60,251 nt of DNA from a bacterium. GTDB taxonomy: Bacteria; SZUA-79; Acidulodesulfobacterales; Acidulodesulfobacteraceae. Each line of letters opens with the position of its first letter. Within the stretch, counting starts at the first letter, position 1. The notes beneath the pieces are model-generated. The model made no database searches, was not told the origin of the DNA, and worked only from the letters and a program-made list of their open reading frames with translations. Of this stretch, positions 17,211 to 26,258 are shown piece after piece. Made by a program: the position numbers and the translations under genes. The stretch lies in the NCBI GenBank assembly GCA_021818985.1, contig JAKASO010000009.1, positions 1 through 60,251 on the forward strand, written 5' to 3'.

Positions 17211-18710
17211 ATGAATGTCCTGTTTATGACATCCGAATGTTTTCCGTTTGCCAAAACCGGCGGCCTTGCCGATGTTTCTGAAGCAATCTCCGTTAATCTC
17301 GTTAAAAAAGGGATAAATGTAACCCTTTGCCTTCCTTACTACAAACAGGTCAGCCATCAAAATTTCCGGATCGCAGGAAAGATCGAAAAATTAGAAATAG
17401 ACCCTCCTTTAGAATGTTTAAAAACTTTAGAGTTAACTAATACCGCCCAAAAAAATATAGCAAATCAATTGAAGTTTTTTGATATCTTACCGTATAAGTA
17501 TAAAGGCGTGAATGTTCTTTTTTTTAAAAATGATTTTTTATTTAACAGGGATGCTTTATATGGGTTAGACGATAAAGATTATAAAGATAATCTTTTGAGA
17601 TTTGCTCTTTTTTGTTCCGCATCCCTGACTTTTGTAACCGATAATAAATTTAAATTCGATATAATTCATTGCAACGATTGGCAGACCTCTTTAGTTCCGG
17701 CGTTTGCTAAATTTAAGTTCAAACTGCCTTCAAAAATACTTTTAACGATCCACAATTTAGGTTATCAGGGAATATTTCCAAAAGAACAGTTTTCCTGCGC
17801 ATCTTTAAATAGTTTATTATTTAACATCGACGGCTTTGAATATTACGGCAATATCAATCTACTTAAAGGCGGGATCGAATTTTCTGATGCGGTTAATACA
17901 GTAAGCAGAAAATATGCTGAAGAGATAAAGACAAAAGAATATGGTTTTGGACTTGACGGTGTCCTTGAAAACAAAAAAGATAAACTTTTTGGAATATTGA
18001 ACGGCGTTGATTACGACGAATGGAATCCCGAAATAGATAAGCATATAGTAAAAAATTATTCGATAAAAAATTTTAAAACAGGTAAAAAATCGTGTAAAAA
18101 AGATTTGCTTACGGTTTTTTTTGGCAAGCAATTTGACGGAGCTTTGATGGATAAACCTGTAATAAGTATAGTTTCAAGGCTTGAAGACCAGAAGGGTTTT
18201 CCGGTCTTTATGGACGCTATTCCGGAAATAATTAAAAGGGGAGGGGTGATCATCGTTCTTGGAACCGGCAATAAAGAAATAGAGAACGGATTTAAAAAAA
18301 TGGCGGAAACCTATCCTCAAAATATCTCCGTTAAAATAATGTATGACAATCAGATATCTCATAAAATAGAAGCCGGCAGCGATTTTTTCATAATGCCTTC
18401 AAAATACGAGCCATCCGGCCTTAATCAGATGTACAGTTTGAAATACGGTACTATTCCGATTGTGCATGGAACCGGCGGGTTGGACGATACGATCATAAAT
18501 TTCGACGGTACAAATATAAACGAGGCCGATGGATTTAAATTTTACGGATTTTCGGCAGAAGAACTGTTAAAATCTGTTAATAGCGCTTTGGATATTTATT
18601 TTAACGATAAAAATACTTTTAATAAACTTATAGAAAATGCAATGGAAAAAGACTTTTTATGGAGCAGGTCTATCGAAGAATATATTTCGCTTTATAATAA
18701 AATTCAATAA
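17211..18710 (+). CDS. glgA: Glycogen synthase (ADP-glucose type)
   Basis: This GT5 glycosyltransferase extends alpha-1,4-glucan from ADP-glucose (or UDP-glucose). The nucleotide-binding motif FAKTGGLADV is at residues 13-22. The C-terminal domain shows SIVSRLEDQKG, and the sugar-nucleotide site is MPSKYEPSGLNQMYSLKYG, followed by GTGGLDDTI. The length of 499 is normal. An AAAAGG site lies before the ATG. With the GH57 enzyme at 21133 it suggests alpha-glucan storage or turnover. No glgC or glgB gene is in the window. Confidence 0.93.
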   Translation: MNVLFMTSECFPFAKTGGLADVSEAISVNLVKKGINVTLCLPYYKQVSHQNFRIAGKIEKLEIDPPLECLKTLELTNTAQKNIANQLKFFDILPYKYKGVNVLFFKNDFLFNRDALYGLDDKDYKDNLLRFALFCSASLTFVTDNKFKFDIIHCNDWQTSLVPAFAKFKFKLPSKILLTIHNLGYQGIFPKEQFSCASLNSLLFNIDGFEYYGNINLLKGGIEFSDAVNTVSRKYAEEIKTKEYGFGLDGVLENKKDKLFGILNGVDYDEWNPEIDKHIVKNYSIKNFKTGKKSCKKDLLTVFFGKQFDGALMDKPVISIVSRLEDQKGFPVFMDAIPEIIKRGGVIIVLGTGNKEIENGFKKMAETYPQNISVKIMYDNQISHKIEAGSDFFIMPSKYEPSGLNQMYSLKYGTIPIVHGTGGLDDTIINFDGTNINEADGFKFYGFSAEELLKSVNSALDIYFNDKNTFNKLIENAMEKDFLWSRSIEEYISLYNKIQ

Positions 18711-18723
18711 ATTTTTTATATAA

Positions 18724-19194
18724 ATGCACAATAATTCTAATCACATTATGGATCTCCGGGAATTTAACTTTTGGACGGAACTCAGGGTTAGATATGAAGA
18801 GACGGATTCCATGTCGGTTGTTTATTACGGTAAATATTACGTGTTTTTTGAAGTTGCAAGAACAGAGTACCTTAAAAACATCGGGTATAATTATATTGAT
18901 ATAGAAGATAACGGTTACTATTTTGTGGTCGCCGAATCAAAGTGTAATTATATATCTCCGGCAAGATTTGAAGATGTTCTTAAAATTTATGCTAAAGTCA
19001 ATTATATAAAAAATACCAGTTTTAATTTTTTATATTATGTGACAAAAAAGGATAACGATAATCTGGAGCAAAATGTTGTTTTTGGGCATACCGTTTTAGT
19101 GTGCGTTGATAAAAACACTTTTAAGCCCGTAAAAATACCTGAATATTTAACAAAAGCCATTCAAAAATTTGAAGGTCATACTTTTATGCCATGA
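18724..19194 (+). CDS. YbgC/4HBT-type acyl-CoA thioesterase
   Basis: This is a hotdog-fold thioesterase of the YbgC group, 156 residues. The signature is VRYEETDSMSVVYYGKYYVFFEVARTEYL, here given in two parts: the catalytic region is YEETDSMSVVYYGKY (Asp-dependent thioesterase site) and FEVARTEYLKNIG follows. It probably hydrolyses acyl-CoA; the substrate is unknown. It overlaps the downstream DnaJ-like gene by 4 bases (ATGA), so the two are translationally coupled. It follows glgA by 13 bases. Confidence 0.85.
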   Translation: MHNNSNHIMDLREFNFWTELRVRYEETDSMSVVYYGKYYVFFEVARTEYLKNIGYNYIDIEDNGYYFVVAESKCNYISPARFEDVLKIYAKVNYIKNTSFNFLYYVTKKDNDNLEQNVVFGHTVLVCVDKNTFKPVKIPEYLTKAIQKFEGHTFMP

Positions 19195-20000
19195 AGGACT
19201 ATTATTTAATTTTAGAAATACCCAGAAACGCCAGCGATAGCCTGATAAAAAGCCATTTTAGAAAATTAGCCGTTTTATACCATCCAGATAAAAATAAAAA
19301 CAATTCGTCTTCCTCCGGCCTTTTATCACCATCGGAATCCGACTATTCATCTTCGGTTCTATTAGAAAAATTTATGGAAATTAATGAAGCATACAAGGTG
19401 CTTTCAAATCCCGATAAAAGAATATCATACGATATTTTACTTAAGGAAAAGGAAAAAGAAGGACTATCCGAAAAAAAATTTTCTCCGTATAGATCTCGAT
19501 TAAGGGATGGCGCTGATATCAACATGGAAATAAGTTTTTCTTCGGATGAAATTAATTCTTCCAATCAAAATATCATTAAAAAAAATATCATGCTCGAACG
19601 GTTTATAAAATGCCCGTCTTGCAACGGAACGGGAAAAGAAGAAGGAACTTTAATAGTGATATGTAAGCGGTGCGGCGGAACAGGAACTATTAAGAATTTA
19701 AGGACGGGGTTTTTAGATACTTGCGAACTATGCGACGGTTACGGGGATATAATATTGTATAAGTGCTCTAACTGCGGTGGAAACGGCAGGATCAGATCGT
19801 CTGAGGAGCTTACTTTGGATTTTAACAGCTCCGGTATAAATATAAAGAACGGAAATAAAGTCAGGTTTGCATCTAAAGGGGACGAAGGGGCATTTGGAGG
19901 GAAGACGGGGGGCCTGATAATTTTAGTAAATTTAATAGAAGAAGAGAAAAGCAAAAATAACTTTACCTTAAAAAGCATATTTAATAAAATTAAAAAATAA
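19191..20000 (+). CDS. Short DnaJ-like co-chaperone with zinc finger and truncated C-terminal domain
   Basis: This J-domain protein should stimulate an Hsp70 (DnaK) ATPase. The J domain has its HPD at residues 31-33 and ends near 85. A serine-rich insert of about 20 residues (NNSSSSGLLSPSESDYSSS) breaks the usual spacing between helices II and III. A full DnaJ-type zinc-finger region follows, with four CxxCxGxG-like repeats (C141/144, C158/161, C178/181, C192/195). After it there are only about 70 residues, so the second substrate-binding domain and dimerisation part of normal DnaJ (370 residues or more) are missing, and the Gly/Phe linker is absent. It is probably a specialised or second J protein rather than the main DnaJ. 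Confidence 0.8.
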   Translation: MKDYYLILEIPRNASDSLIKSHFRKLAVLYHPDKNKNNSSSSGLLSPSESDYSSSVLLEKFMEINEAYKVLSNPDKRISYDILLKEKEKEGLSEKKFSPYRSRLRDGADINMEISFSSDEINSSNQNIIKKNIMLERFIKCPSCNGTGKEEGTLIVICKRCGGTGTIKNLRTGFLDTCELCDGYGDIILYKCSNCGGNGRIRSSEELTLDFNSSGINIKNGNKVRFASKGDEGAFGGKTGGLIILVNLIEEEKSKNNFTLKSIFNKIKK

Positions 20001-20014
20001 AGTAAAAATTTAAA

Positions 20015-21007
20015 TTACAATATATAAGTTATTGATATTAAATAAATTATTATAGTATAGAAAATTATAAGCAGGATAGAAGTCAGTTCCATAATGCGAA
20101 TCGCTTCTATTATGTTTTCCTTATCCGCATTATCATAATAATTAAAACCGATTAAGGGTTTTTTGCTTTCCACTCCGCCGTAAAAATTTACGCCGCCTAA
20201 TTTTATTTTCAGCGCGCCTGCCATTACGGATTCAAGCTGAGCTGCATTTGGACTTGGATGGTCTTTTTTAAAGCTTTTCCAGGATTTAGCAGCATTTCTA
20301 AAATCGTATTTTTTGCCGCCTGTTATACTAAGCATAAAGACGGACAACAGCATAAAAAAAGCCGTTATCCTAAACGGTAGGTAATTTAAAATATCGTCTA
20401 ACCGCGCCGAAAACTTGCCGAATTTCTCATACTTCTTGTTTTTATAGCCGACCGTAGAGTCGAGAAGGTTAGCCGTTTTATAAATAACCGCTCCGGTTAT
20501 GCCCCCTAAGGCCAAGTAGAAAAGCACTGAGCCGATGCCGTCGCCGGTATTTTCCGCTATTGATTCTATCACGGCGCGCGCAATTTTAGAAGCGTCTAAT
20601 GTCATACTGTCTCGTCCGGCAAGAGATAGAAGGTTTTTTCTTGCATCAGCCGTATCGTCGTTTTTTAAATCCTTATAAATTTTAAAGCTTGTGGATGTTA
20701 AACCGCCTGTCGAAAGAAAAGAAGCAATTATATATACGAAAAATATGTAAAATAAAATAATTGAAACTTTAATAAATATAAAGTCCAAAATAGCGAAAAT
20801 AGCCGTGATTGTTAAAATGCTTATCAGATTAAAAAATAATCCCGATAAAAAACCGTTTGATATGTTATAAAATAGCTTTTCAAAAAACCCCGCGAGCTTG
20901 CCTATTAAATTGACGGGGTGCAGGCGGTAATGAAAGCCTCCTATGCAAAATTCCAATAAAAAAGCTAACGGGTAAAAGATAAAAATAAATACGGAATAGG
21001 GTGGCAT
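20015..21007 (-). CDS. cbiB: Adenosylcobinamide-phosphate synthase (CbiB/CobD)
   Basis: This integral membrane enzyme attaches aminopropanol phosphate to cobyric acid in cobalamin synthesis. The family patterns are HPVNLIGKLAGFFEK near residue 27, the central SIAENTGDGIGSVLFYLA, and the Asn/Pro-rich loop HPSPNAAQLESVMAGALKI with GGVNFYGG after it. Several membrane helices cover the 330 residues. No other cobalamin genes are in the window. The start ATG is at 21007; an inverted repeat lies about 80 bases upstream. It is convergent with the DnaJ-like gene. Confidence 0.9.
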   Translation of the reverse strand: MPPYSVFIFIFYPLAFLLEFCIGGFHYRLHPVNLIGKLAGFFEKLFYNISNGFLSGLFFNLISILTITAIFAILDFIFIKVSIILFYIFFVYIIASFLSTGGLTSTSFKIYKDLKNDDTADARKNLLSLAGRDSMTLDASKIARAVIESIAENTGDGIGSVLFYLALGGITGAVIYKTANLLDSTVGYKNKKYEKFGKFSARLDDILNYLPFRITAFFMLLSVFMLSITGGKKYDFRNAAKSWKSFKKDHPSPNAAQLESVMAGALKIKLGGVNFYGGVESKKPLIGFNYYDNADKENIIEAIRIMELTSILLIIFYTIIIYLISITYIL

Positions 21008-21086
21008 TTGATTTAATTTATGTAAGTTTATTCCTTATTTATAGGATTAATATTGTATAAATCGAAAATTTTGTTATTTCAGTTTA

Positions 21087-21102
21087 CATAATGTTCATTA
21101 TG
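21087..21102. promoter_or_regulatory. Perfect inverted repeat upstream of cbiB
   Basis: CATAATG and CATTATG are exact inverted copies separated by two T residues, 80 bases upstream of the cbiB start and 30 bases beyond the end of the GH57 gene. The shape fits an operator for a dimeric repressor; nothing else supports it. Confidence 0.35.
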
Positions 21103-21132
21103 GGACATCAATAACACTAAATATTATTCAAA

Positions 21133-23433
21133 TTAAACTAACCAATTAGAAAGTTCAAAGTTTTTATCCGGCACGGCGAATTCAAAATAGCCGCTGACCG
21201 GTATTCGTTCAATTTCAACCAGCATATTTTCTTTAAAGGTTAAAATAATAAAAAATTGTACAATATCGAGCGGTTTTAAGTTTAAAGAACTGACCGGCAA
21301 CGGCAATTCCAATACTTCTTTAAAACACCCGTTAATAGCGTAGCGATTACCGCGGCCATTCAATAGATAAGATACAACATCCCAATCCATCCGGGTATTT
21401 TTATAAAATTCGTTATGTATTTTATAATCCTCTGGTTCGATAAATCCGATCAAAAGGTCTTTATCTGTAAGATGTTTTATATTTTTTTTAAAAAAATCTA
21501 TTCTAAAAAAAATATTAGATTCATTAAATCCATAATGTATGGATCTTATAAATCTATCTGTATGCGCCATGGCTTTTCCGGATATAATGTTTGGAAAGTA
21601 AACGGCACTTCCAAGCCAGTCAAAGTAGTTGTCCACTACGCCGTTTATAGAGGGGTTTATATAGGACACAATATTAAATGCAGGCCTGACCGTTTGGAAG
21701 CTGGTTATTATGGGAATATAATACTCGTCCGGGACCGGCTCGTCCAGGAATTCGTAAACATTGGCAAGGTGAATCCTATATAACTCATCGTATTGTTCGT
21801 CAATGCCAGATGTTCTATCATCTCCATACCACCAGTTATAATCACTTCCTTCGGCAATATATATCTGCTCCCAGGCGTTTTTTAATTTTTGTTGGTCTTT
21901 AACCGGTTTTGTGTAATTTTCTAAATAGTTTCTGGTCTTTAATAACAAATCCCATGCTTTGTTGTCTTCTTCATCCCCGATCCATATATTAAAATTGTGG
22001 TTTATCCATGAACCCGGGTATATAAGGGGAATATTACGCACCTGCTCAAAGGGCAACCCCGTTTCACTTTTCCATTTAATATCTTCAAATTCATAAGATG
22101 AGGTTATTTTAAGATTTTCTTCTACCGGTTTTAAATGTTCGCTGACGGTTACTGTATTTATAAGCTCCTCTTTTGATATTCCTTCATAAAGATAATTAAA
22201 AAAATCCAGAGCGTTATTTTCATAATACTCCCAAGCATTTTCGCCGTCTAATATAATTGGCACCACTCCAACACCATTTTTATTGTCATTTCCAATACTT
22301 ATAGCTATGTTTTTAATGTTATTTATTAAGTCCGAAGCAGCATCCTTAGGGTCATAAGCAGAATACTTAAAACCGATTTGATCGGAAAGCCGGCGATCCC
22401 TGAAAATAATATATACATAATCATTTCCCCGTTTAAGAACGTAAGGTTTGTACAAGATCCTTCTGTTGTCCGGCAGGTTTAGGTCCACGCCGATAGAATT
22501 GCCTAGGATGTCCTCGTCCGAAGCTATCCATTTTATTTTATTTTTTATAACAAGACTTACTACCTTTTCGCTAACCGCTCCTTCGGACGGCCATAATCCT
22601 TGAATTTTGCAGTTTAACTTGTCTTTGAAAAAATCTATCGAGCTTTTTATCTGGCGATCGGCATCCTCCGGATGAATAAACGGTTTAGGCGGCAGGATTA
22701 TGTTAGGATTACTAAAATTTGCCACGCTTGTATCGCATAACAGGGGTAATATGGGATGATAGAATGGGCTTGCCGAGATTTCTATCTGTCCTTTATCTGT
22801 AAGTTCTTTAAAGACAGGAATTATCTTATTTATGATTTCGGATATTTTTTCATTTATAAAAATTGCCTTTTCTTTTTCGGTAAAATTAAGATCCTTTTTT
22901 TTTAAGTTAAAAAGGAATTGGTCATTTTCGATAGATAACGGATCTATCCATAGAAGATTGGATAAGACAATTATATCCAAGATATCCTGATCGCTGAATA
23001 GTCCAGCCTTTTCTTCTTCGGACATTATGGAAATGTTTTCGGCATTGGAAAGCCTGAGAAATAGGCTGTATAACCTCCGGCTTTTTTTAAAAAAATTGTT
23101 GCTGGATGCGCAGGAGTTAAAAAAATTATTGACGATAAATATCTTATCGTCTAACGAAAGTTTGGCGGCTTCCGTTTTTGAAAGCCTATAAAATTTATCT
23201 AACGGCTCCTTATCATAATTCAGAGCATAATCTTCTATTTGGATAAGCAGGGATGAAGAGATATTGAAGGTGCAATGGATCTGCGGAAAATTCTTTACGA
23301 GAGCAGGCATAAAATAATAATCTTTTGTTGCATGCAACCTTGCCCACGGCATTAAAAACTCGTTTGAATAGTTGTTTTTATAATAAGGCTGGTGAAAATG
23401 CCATATAAAAGCGACATTGATTGGATGGGCCAT
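21133..23433 (-). CDS. Glycoside hydrolase family 57 protein (alpha-amylase/amylopullulanase type)
   Basis: GH57 enzymes act on alpha-1,4 or alpha-1,6 glucans. The N-terminal motif is FIWHFHQPYY (residues 9-18), motif 2 is SASPFYHPILPL, the nucleophile region is LWPSEGAVSEKV (Glu), the acid/base region is ASDEDIL (Asp), and a late motif is VPIILDGENAWEYY. At 766 residues it includes a C-terminal beta domain after about residue 600. No signal peptide is seen, so it is probably cytosolic and works on glycogen made by GlgA (17211). It starts as the first gene in a minus-strand pair with cbiB. Confidence 0.85.
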   Translation of the reverse strand: MAHPINVAFIWHFHQPYYKNNYSNEFLMPWARLHATKDYYFMPALVKNFPQIHCTFNISSSLLIQIEDYALNYDKEPLDKFYRLSKTEAAKLSLDDKIFIVNNFFNSCASSNNFFKKSRRLYSLFLRLSNAENISIMSEEEKAGLFSDQDILDIIVLSNLLWIDPLSIENDQFLFNLKKKDLNFTEKEKAIFINEKISEIINKIIPVFKELTDKGQIEISASPFYHPILPLLCDTSVANFSNPNIILPPKPFIHPEDADRQIKSSIDFFKDKLNCKIQGLWPSEGAVSEKVVSLVIKNKIKWIASDEDILGNSIGVDLNLPDNRRILYKPYVLKRGNDYVYIIFRDRRLSDQIGFKYSAYDPKDAASDLINNIKNIAISIGNDNKNGVGVVPIILDGENAWEYYENNALDFFNYLYEGISKEELINTVTVSEHLKPVEENLKITSSYEFEDIKWKSETGLPFEQVRNIPLIYPGSWINHNFNIWIGDEEDNKAWDLLLKTRNYLENYTKPVKDQQKLKNAWEQIYIAEGSDYNWWYGDDRTSGIDEQYDELYRIHLANVYEFLDEPVPDEYYIPIITSFQTVRPAFNIVSYINPSINGVVDNYFDWLGSAVYFPNIISGKAMAHTDRFIRSIHYGFNESNIFFRIDFFKKNIKHLTDKDLLIGFIEPEDYKIHNEFYKNTRMDWDVVSYLLNGRGNRYAINGCFKEVLELPLPVSSLNLKPLDIVQFFIILTFKENMLVEIERIPVSGYFEFAVPDKNFELSNWLV

Positions 23434-23503
23434 TATTATTTAACTATTTATATTATAATTATATTATTATAATTATTTAATTATTTTTATTTTTGCCTGT
23501 TTT

Positions 23504-24145
23504 TTATTTTTTAATGGAATTAAGCTGGATCAGATTTTCTATATAACTGCGGTTTTTCGTCAAGGCATCGTTTTCGAGGATGCCTTTATAAATCGCAACG
23601 GCTCTTTTATGTTTGTTTAATCTTGCATATATAGATGCCTCTTCCAGCAAGACATATTCCCGAAGTTTGATATTGTTTATTTTTGCCATTTTTGCAAGAT
23701 ATTTTATCGCAGAATTATAGTCTTTTAAATTTATCTCATCTGTTGCAAGTTCACTATAAGCTAAATAGCTTAAATTGCTTGCATGGGGGACCGGATATAT
23801 TTTTACGTATCTTAACAAATAATGCGCGGATTTATTAAATCTTTTAAGATAAAGGTAATCCGATGCCATGTAAAAGTTTGCAATAGTGTGTGCTTTGGCA
23901 CCGGGGTATTTAGCCTTTAATTTTTTTAAGATACTTATAGAATCCGATAAGCTTTTTGTATTTTTACCATGATATGCAAGATAAAGCCTAACGGCTTTTC
24001 CAAGCATGAGCGAGGCATTTTCCTCTTTTATATAACCTTCATATTTAATAAAGCTTATTATGCCGATTGTTATAATAATTATCGCGGCTGCTGAAATAAA
24101 ATAAAGCTTGTTCTTTTTAAAAAAATCCATATCGATAATTGCCAT
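23504..24145 (-). CDS. Membrane-anchored TPR-like protein (YfgM-like layout)
   Basis: A single N-terminal membrane helix (residues about 13-31, FISAAAIIIITIGIISFI) is followed by a helical domain. TPR-like pairs can be seen, for example YKGILENDALTK and YASDYLY-type helices with AIKYLAKMAKI. The layout, a short cytosolic tail with one helix and periplasmic repeats, is like YfgM, an ancillary SecYEG partner. No family residue set is decisive, so a general scaffold role is all that can be claimed. An IS-type end lies 35 bases upstream of its start. Confidence 0.55.
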   Translation of the reverse strand: MAIIDMDFFKKNKLYFISAAAIIIITIGIISFIKYEGYIKEENASLMLGKAVRLYLAYHGKNTKSLSDSISILKKLKAKYPGAKAHTIANFYMASDYLYLKRFNKSAHYLLRYVKIYPVPHASNLSYLAYSELATDEINLKDYNSAIKYLAKMAKINNIKLREYVLLEEASIYARLNKHKRAVAIYKGILENDALTKNRSYIENLIQLNSIKK

Positions 24146-24180
24146 TTTTTTACATCCTCTATTTTTGCTTTTCTTTTGTT

Positions 24181-24216
24181 GTGAACTACCCTGCCCTTAC
24201 TGCTGGGCTTCTTACT
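24181..24216 (-). mobile_element. Solo right-end hairpin of IS200/IS605 type
   Basis: On the plus strand the block begins GTGAACTACCCTGCCC and ends GGGCTTC. On the minus strand this reads GAAGCCC ... GGGCAGGGTAGTTCAC, the form of the 3' hairpin of TnpB-type insertion elements. It matches the block at 42811 (GTGAACTACC then TGCCCT) at 18 of the first 20 bases. No transposase gene is attached, so it is a solo end or a mini-element. Confidence 0.5.
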
Positions 24217-24278
24217 TCAATGATTTCAATGATGAAGAAAAATTAAATTAAATGATATATTAAATAATATTAAGATGC

Positions 24279-24947
24279 TTACGGGTAATATTTATGGACA
24301 ATATTTAAAGCATTTGTTTTAATTTTCTCAAGTTCTCTATTGTTTAGTCCGGTTCCGTATGCTACGTTATTATAAATCTTTTCGTTCATGATATCGTTCG
24401 GACTATGGGCATCACTGGAGATTACAAGGTTTGCGCCGGTTTTTTTTGCTATACCAAAAACATGCCCGTTTGATAAACAATGTCCTTTTCTATATGAAAG
24501 CTCCAGATAAATACCGTTCTTTTTTGCGTCTAAGGTATCTTCTTCGGTAATTAAGCCCGGATGGGCAAGAATATCAATATCTTCTTTTAATGCGGCAGAA
24601 TTTGTGCCTTTTTCGACAGGTTCGTTTAAGGTTTCCCCATGTACTATTACTATAACTGCTCCGCTTTTTCTGGCAAGTGAAACAGCCCCGCCGATCAAAG
24701 AAGGAGGAACGTGCGTTATTTCGACCCCGGGCATAACCCTGAAATTATTACTTATATTTATATTTAAAGAATTTATCTTATCGCATATTTTAATAATATT
24801 TGAAAGGATGAACTCTATATTGGAAAAATCGGCGTGATCCGTTATGGCGAGCGTGCTTATACCGGAATAGGCAGCTCTTCTAATAAGTTCCGAAGGTACA
24901 AGCTCTCCATCGCTAAATATTGTATGCGTATGAAAGTCCGCAATCAC
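24279..24947 (-). CDS. PHP domain phosphoesterase
   Basis: This metal-dependent phosphoesterase of the PHP family (histidinol-phosphatase-like) has 222 residues. Its metal-binding motifs are DFHTHTIFSDGE, ITDHADFSN, GVEITHV, DILAHPGL and ISSDAHSPND. The substrate is unknown; the PHP family also includes polymerase editing domains and nucleotide phosphatases. The start is GTG at 24947, with GGAG 7 bases before it. It follows miaB by 51 bases on the same strand. Confidence 0.88.
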   Translation of the reverse strand: MIADFHTHTIFSDGELVPSELIRRAAYSGISTLAITDHADFSNIEFILSNIIKICDKINSLNINISNNFRVMPGVEITHVPPSLIGGAVSLARKSGAVIVIVHGETLNEPVEKGTNSAALKEDIDILAHPGLITEEDTLDAKKNGIYLELSYRKGHCLSNGHVFGIAKKTGANLVISSDAHSPNDIMNEKIYNNVAYGTGLNNRELEKIKTNALNIVHKYYP

Positions 24948-24998
24948 AAAAGTTCTCCGTAAAGCTTTATTATAACATCGTATTCTTTTCCTATCAAT

Positions 24999-26222
24999 CT
25001 ATTTCAGTCTATTCGGGGTGGAATTCGATATTTCTTTTTGAACCTCAAATACCCTGTTCAGCCTTGCTTTCTTAATACTTAAAGCTACGTTATCTTCCAT
25101 ACCATAAGCCTTTGTAAAAGGTCTGGGGGAATATTTAAATCCGAATATGAAATTAAATTCAACCTCTTTCATAAGCGAAAGCGTCATTTCAAAATCTTCG
25201 TCCGTTTCTCCGGGAAAACCGACTATTATATCGGTTGATAATACTATAGCTGGACAGCGCGATTTAAGCTTTTTTATGATATTTAAGTAGCGCGCTCTGG
25301 AATACTCCCTGTTCATAGCATTGAGTATTCTGTCGGATCCGGATTGAAACGGCAGATGCAGTTCCTTCGATATTTTATCACACTCGGCTATTAATTCAAT
25401 CACGCTATCGTTTATATCCTTAGGATGGGATGTTAAAAATTTTATTTTTCGTATCCCTTCGATTTCGGAGGCTTTTTTTAATAAAAAAACAAAATCATGA
25501 CTATTATCGTCAGGGGATCTATACGAATTAACATTTTGACCTAACAGCACTATTTCACCTACCCCTTTTTCCGCGTAATTTTTTATTGTTTTAAGAATAA
25601 TATCCGAAGGTGTGGATCTTTCCGTTCCTCTGACATACGGAACAATGCAATAACTGCAGTAATTATTGCAGCCTTCGGTGATTTTTATAAATTCAGATGA
25701 ATTTGGATGAGCATCTTTAAATTTATATTTATTATTAGATAAATTTTTTATTTTACTGTAATACAAATCGTTATTAGGTGCCGCTTCACAATATATCTTT
25801 TTGCCGCTATGGGTATAGCCGTTTGCCAAAACATCGGGTATTGAAAGAATATCCTCGGGACCGAACAGATAATTTACCGGAAGAGGCTTTTCATTTATAT
25901 TTTTTATATTTTCATTTATAGCGCCCGATGTGGCGGACATTATTTTCTGTTTTGCATAGCAACCGGCAAGTATTACCTTTTTACCATTTTTACCGTCTTT
26001 TTTTTCTTCACCGGTCTTTATTCTGCCGATATCCGAAAGCACCTTATGGTCGGCATGCTCTCTGACGCTGCATGTATTAAGGATTATAATATCGGCATCT
26101 ACACCGGATGAAGTTTTTTTAAACCCCTTTTGCAGCATTCCTTCTTCCAGCAGAGCCGAATCATGAAAATTCATCTGGCAACCGTAAGTTTTTATATAAA
26201 ATTTAAGCTTATTTTCCTGCAT
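24999..26222 (-). CDS. miaB: tRNA-2-methylthio-N6-dimethylallyladenosine synthase, without TRAM domain
   Basis: MiaB adds a methylthio group to A37 of tRNAs reading UNN codons. The N-terminal cluster cysteines are C15, C51 and C88 (YGCQMN, NTCSVREHA, AGCYA). The radical SAM cluster is GCNNYCSYC (C185, C189, C192). The MiaB signature VPYVRGTERS is also present. The protein stops at residue 407 right after the linker KARLNRVFEVQKEIS. The TRAM RNA-binding domain (about 60-70 residues, normal length ~440 or more) is absent, and the stop is a clear TAG followed by non-homologous sequence. It may be active with a substitute RNA-binding part, or be impaired. Confidence 0.88.
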   Translation of the reverse strand: MQENKLKFYIKTYGCQMNFHDSALLEEGMLQKGFKKTSSGVDADIIILNTCSVREHADHKVLSDIGRIKTGEEKKDGKNGKKVILAGCYAKQKIMSATSGAINENIKNINEKPLPVNYLFGPEDILSIPDVLANGYTHSGKKIYCEAAPNNDLYYSKIKNLSNNKYKFKDAHPNSSEFIKITEGCNNYCSYCIVPYVRGTERSTPSDIILKTIKNYAEKGVGEIVLLGQNVNSYRSPDDNSHDFVFLLKKASEIEGIRKIKFLTSHPKDINDSVIELIAECDKISKELHLPFQSGSDRILNAMNREYSRARYLNIIKKLKSRCPAIVLSTDIIVGFPGETDEDFEMTLSLMKEVEFNFIFGFKYSPRPFTKAYGMEDNVALSIKKARLNRVFEVQKEISNSTPNRLK

Positions 26223-26258
26223 GGAATGGATATTAATAATTTAAAGGGGAGTTTAGAT

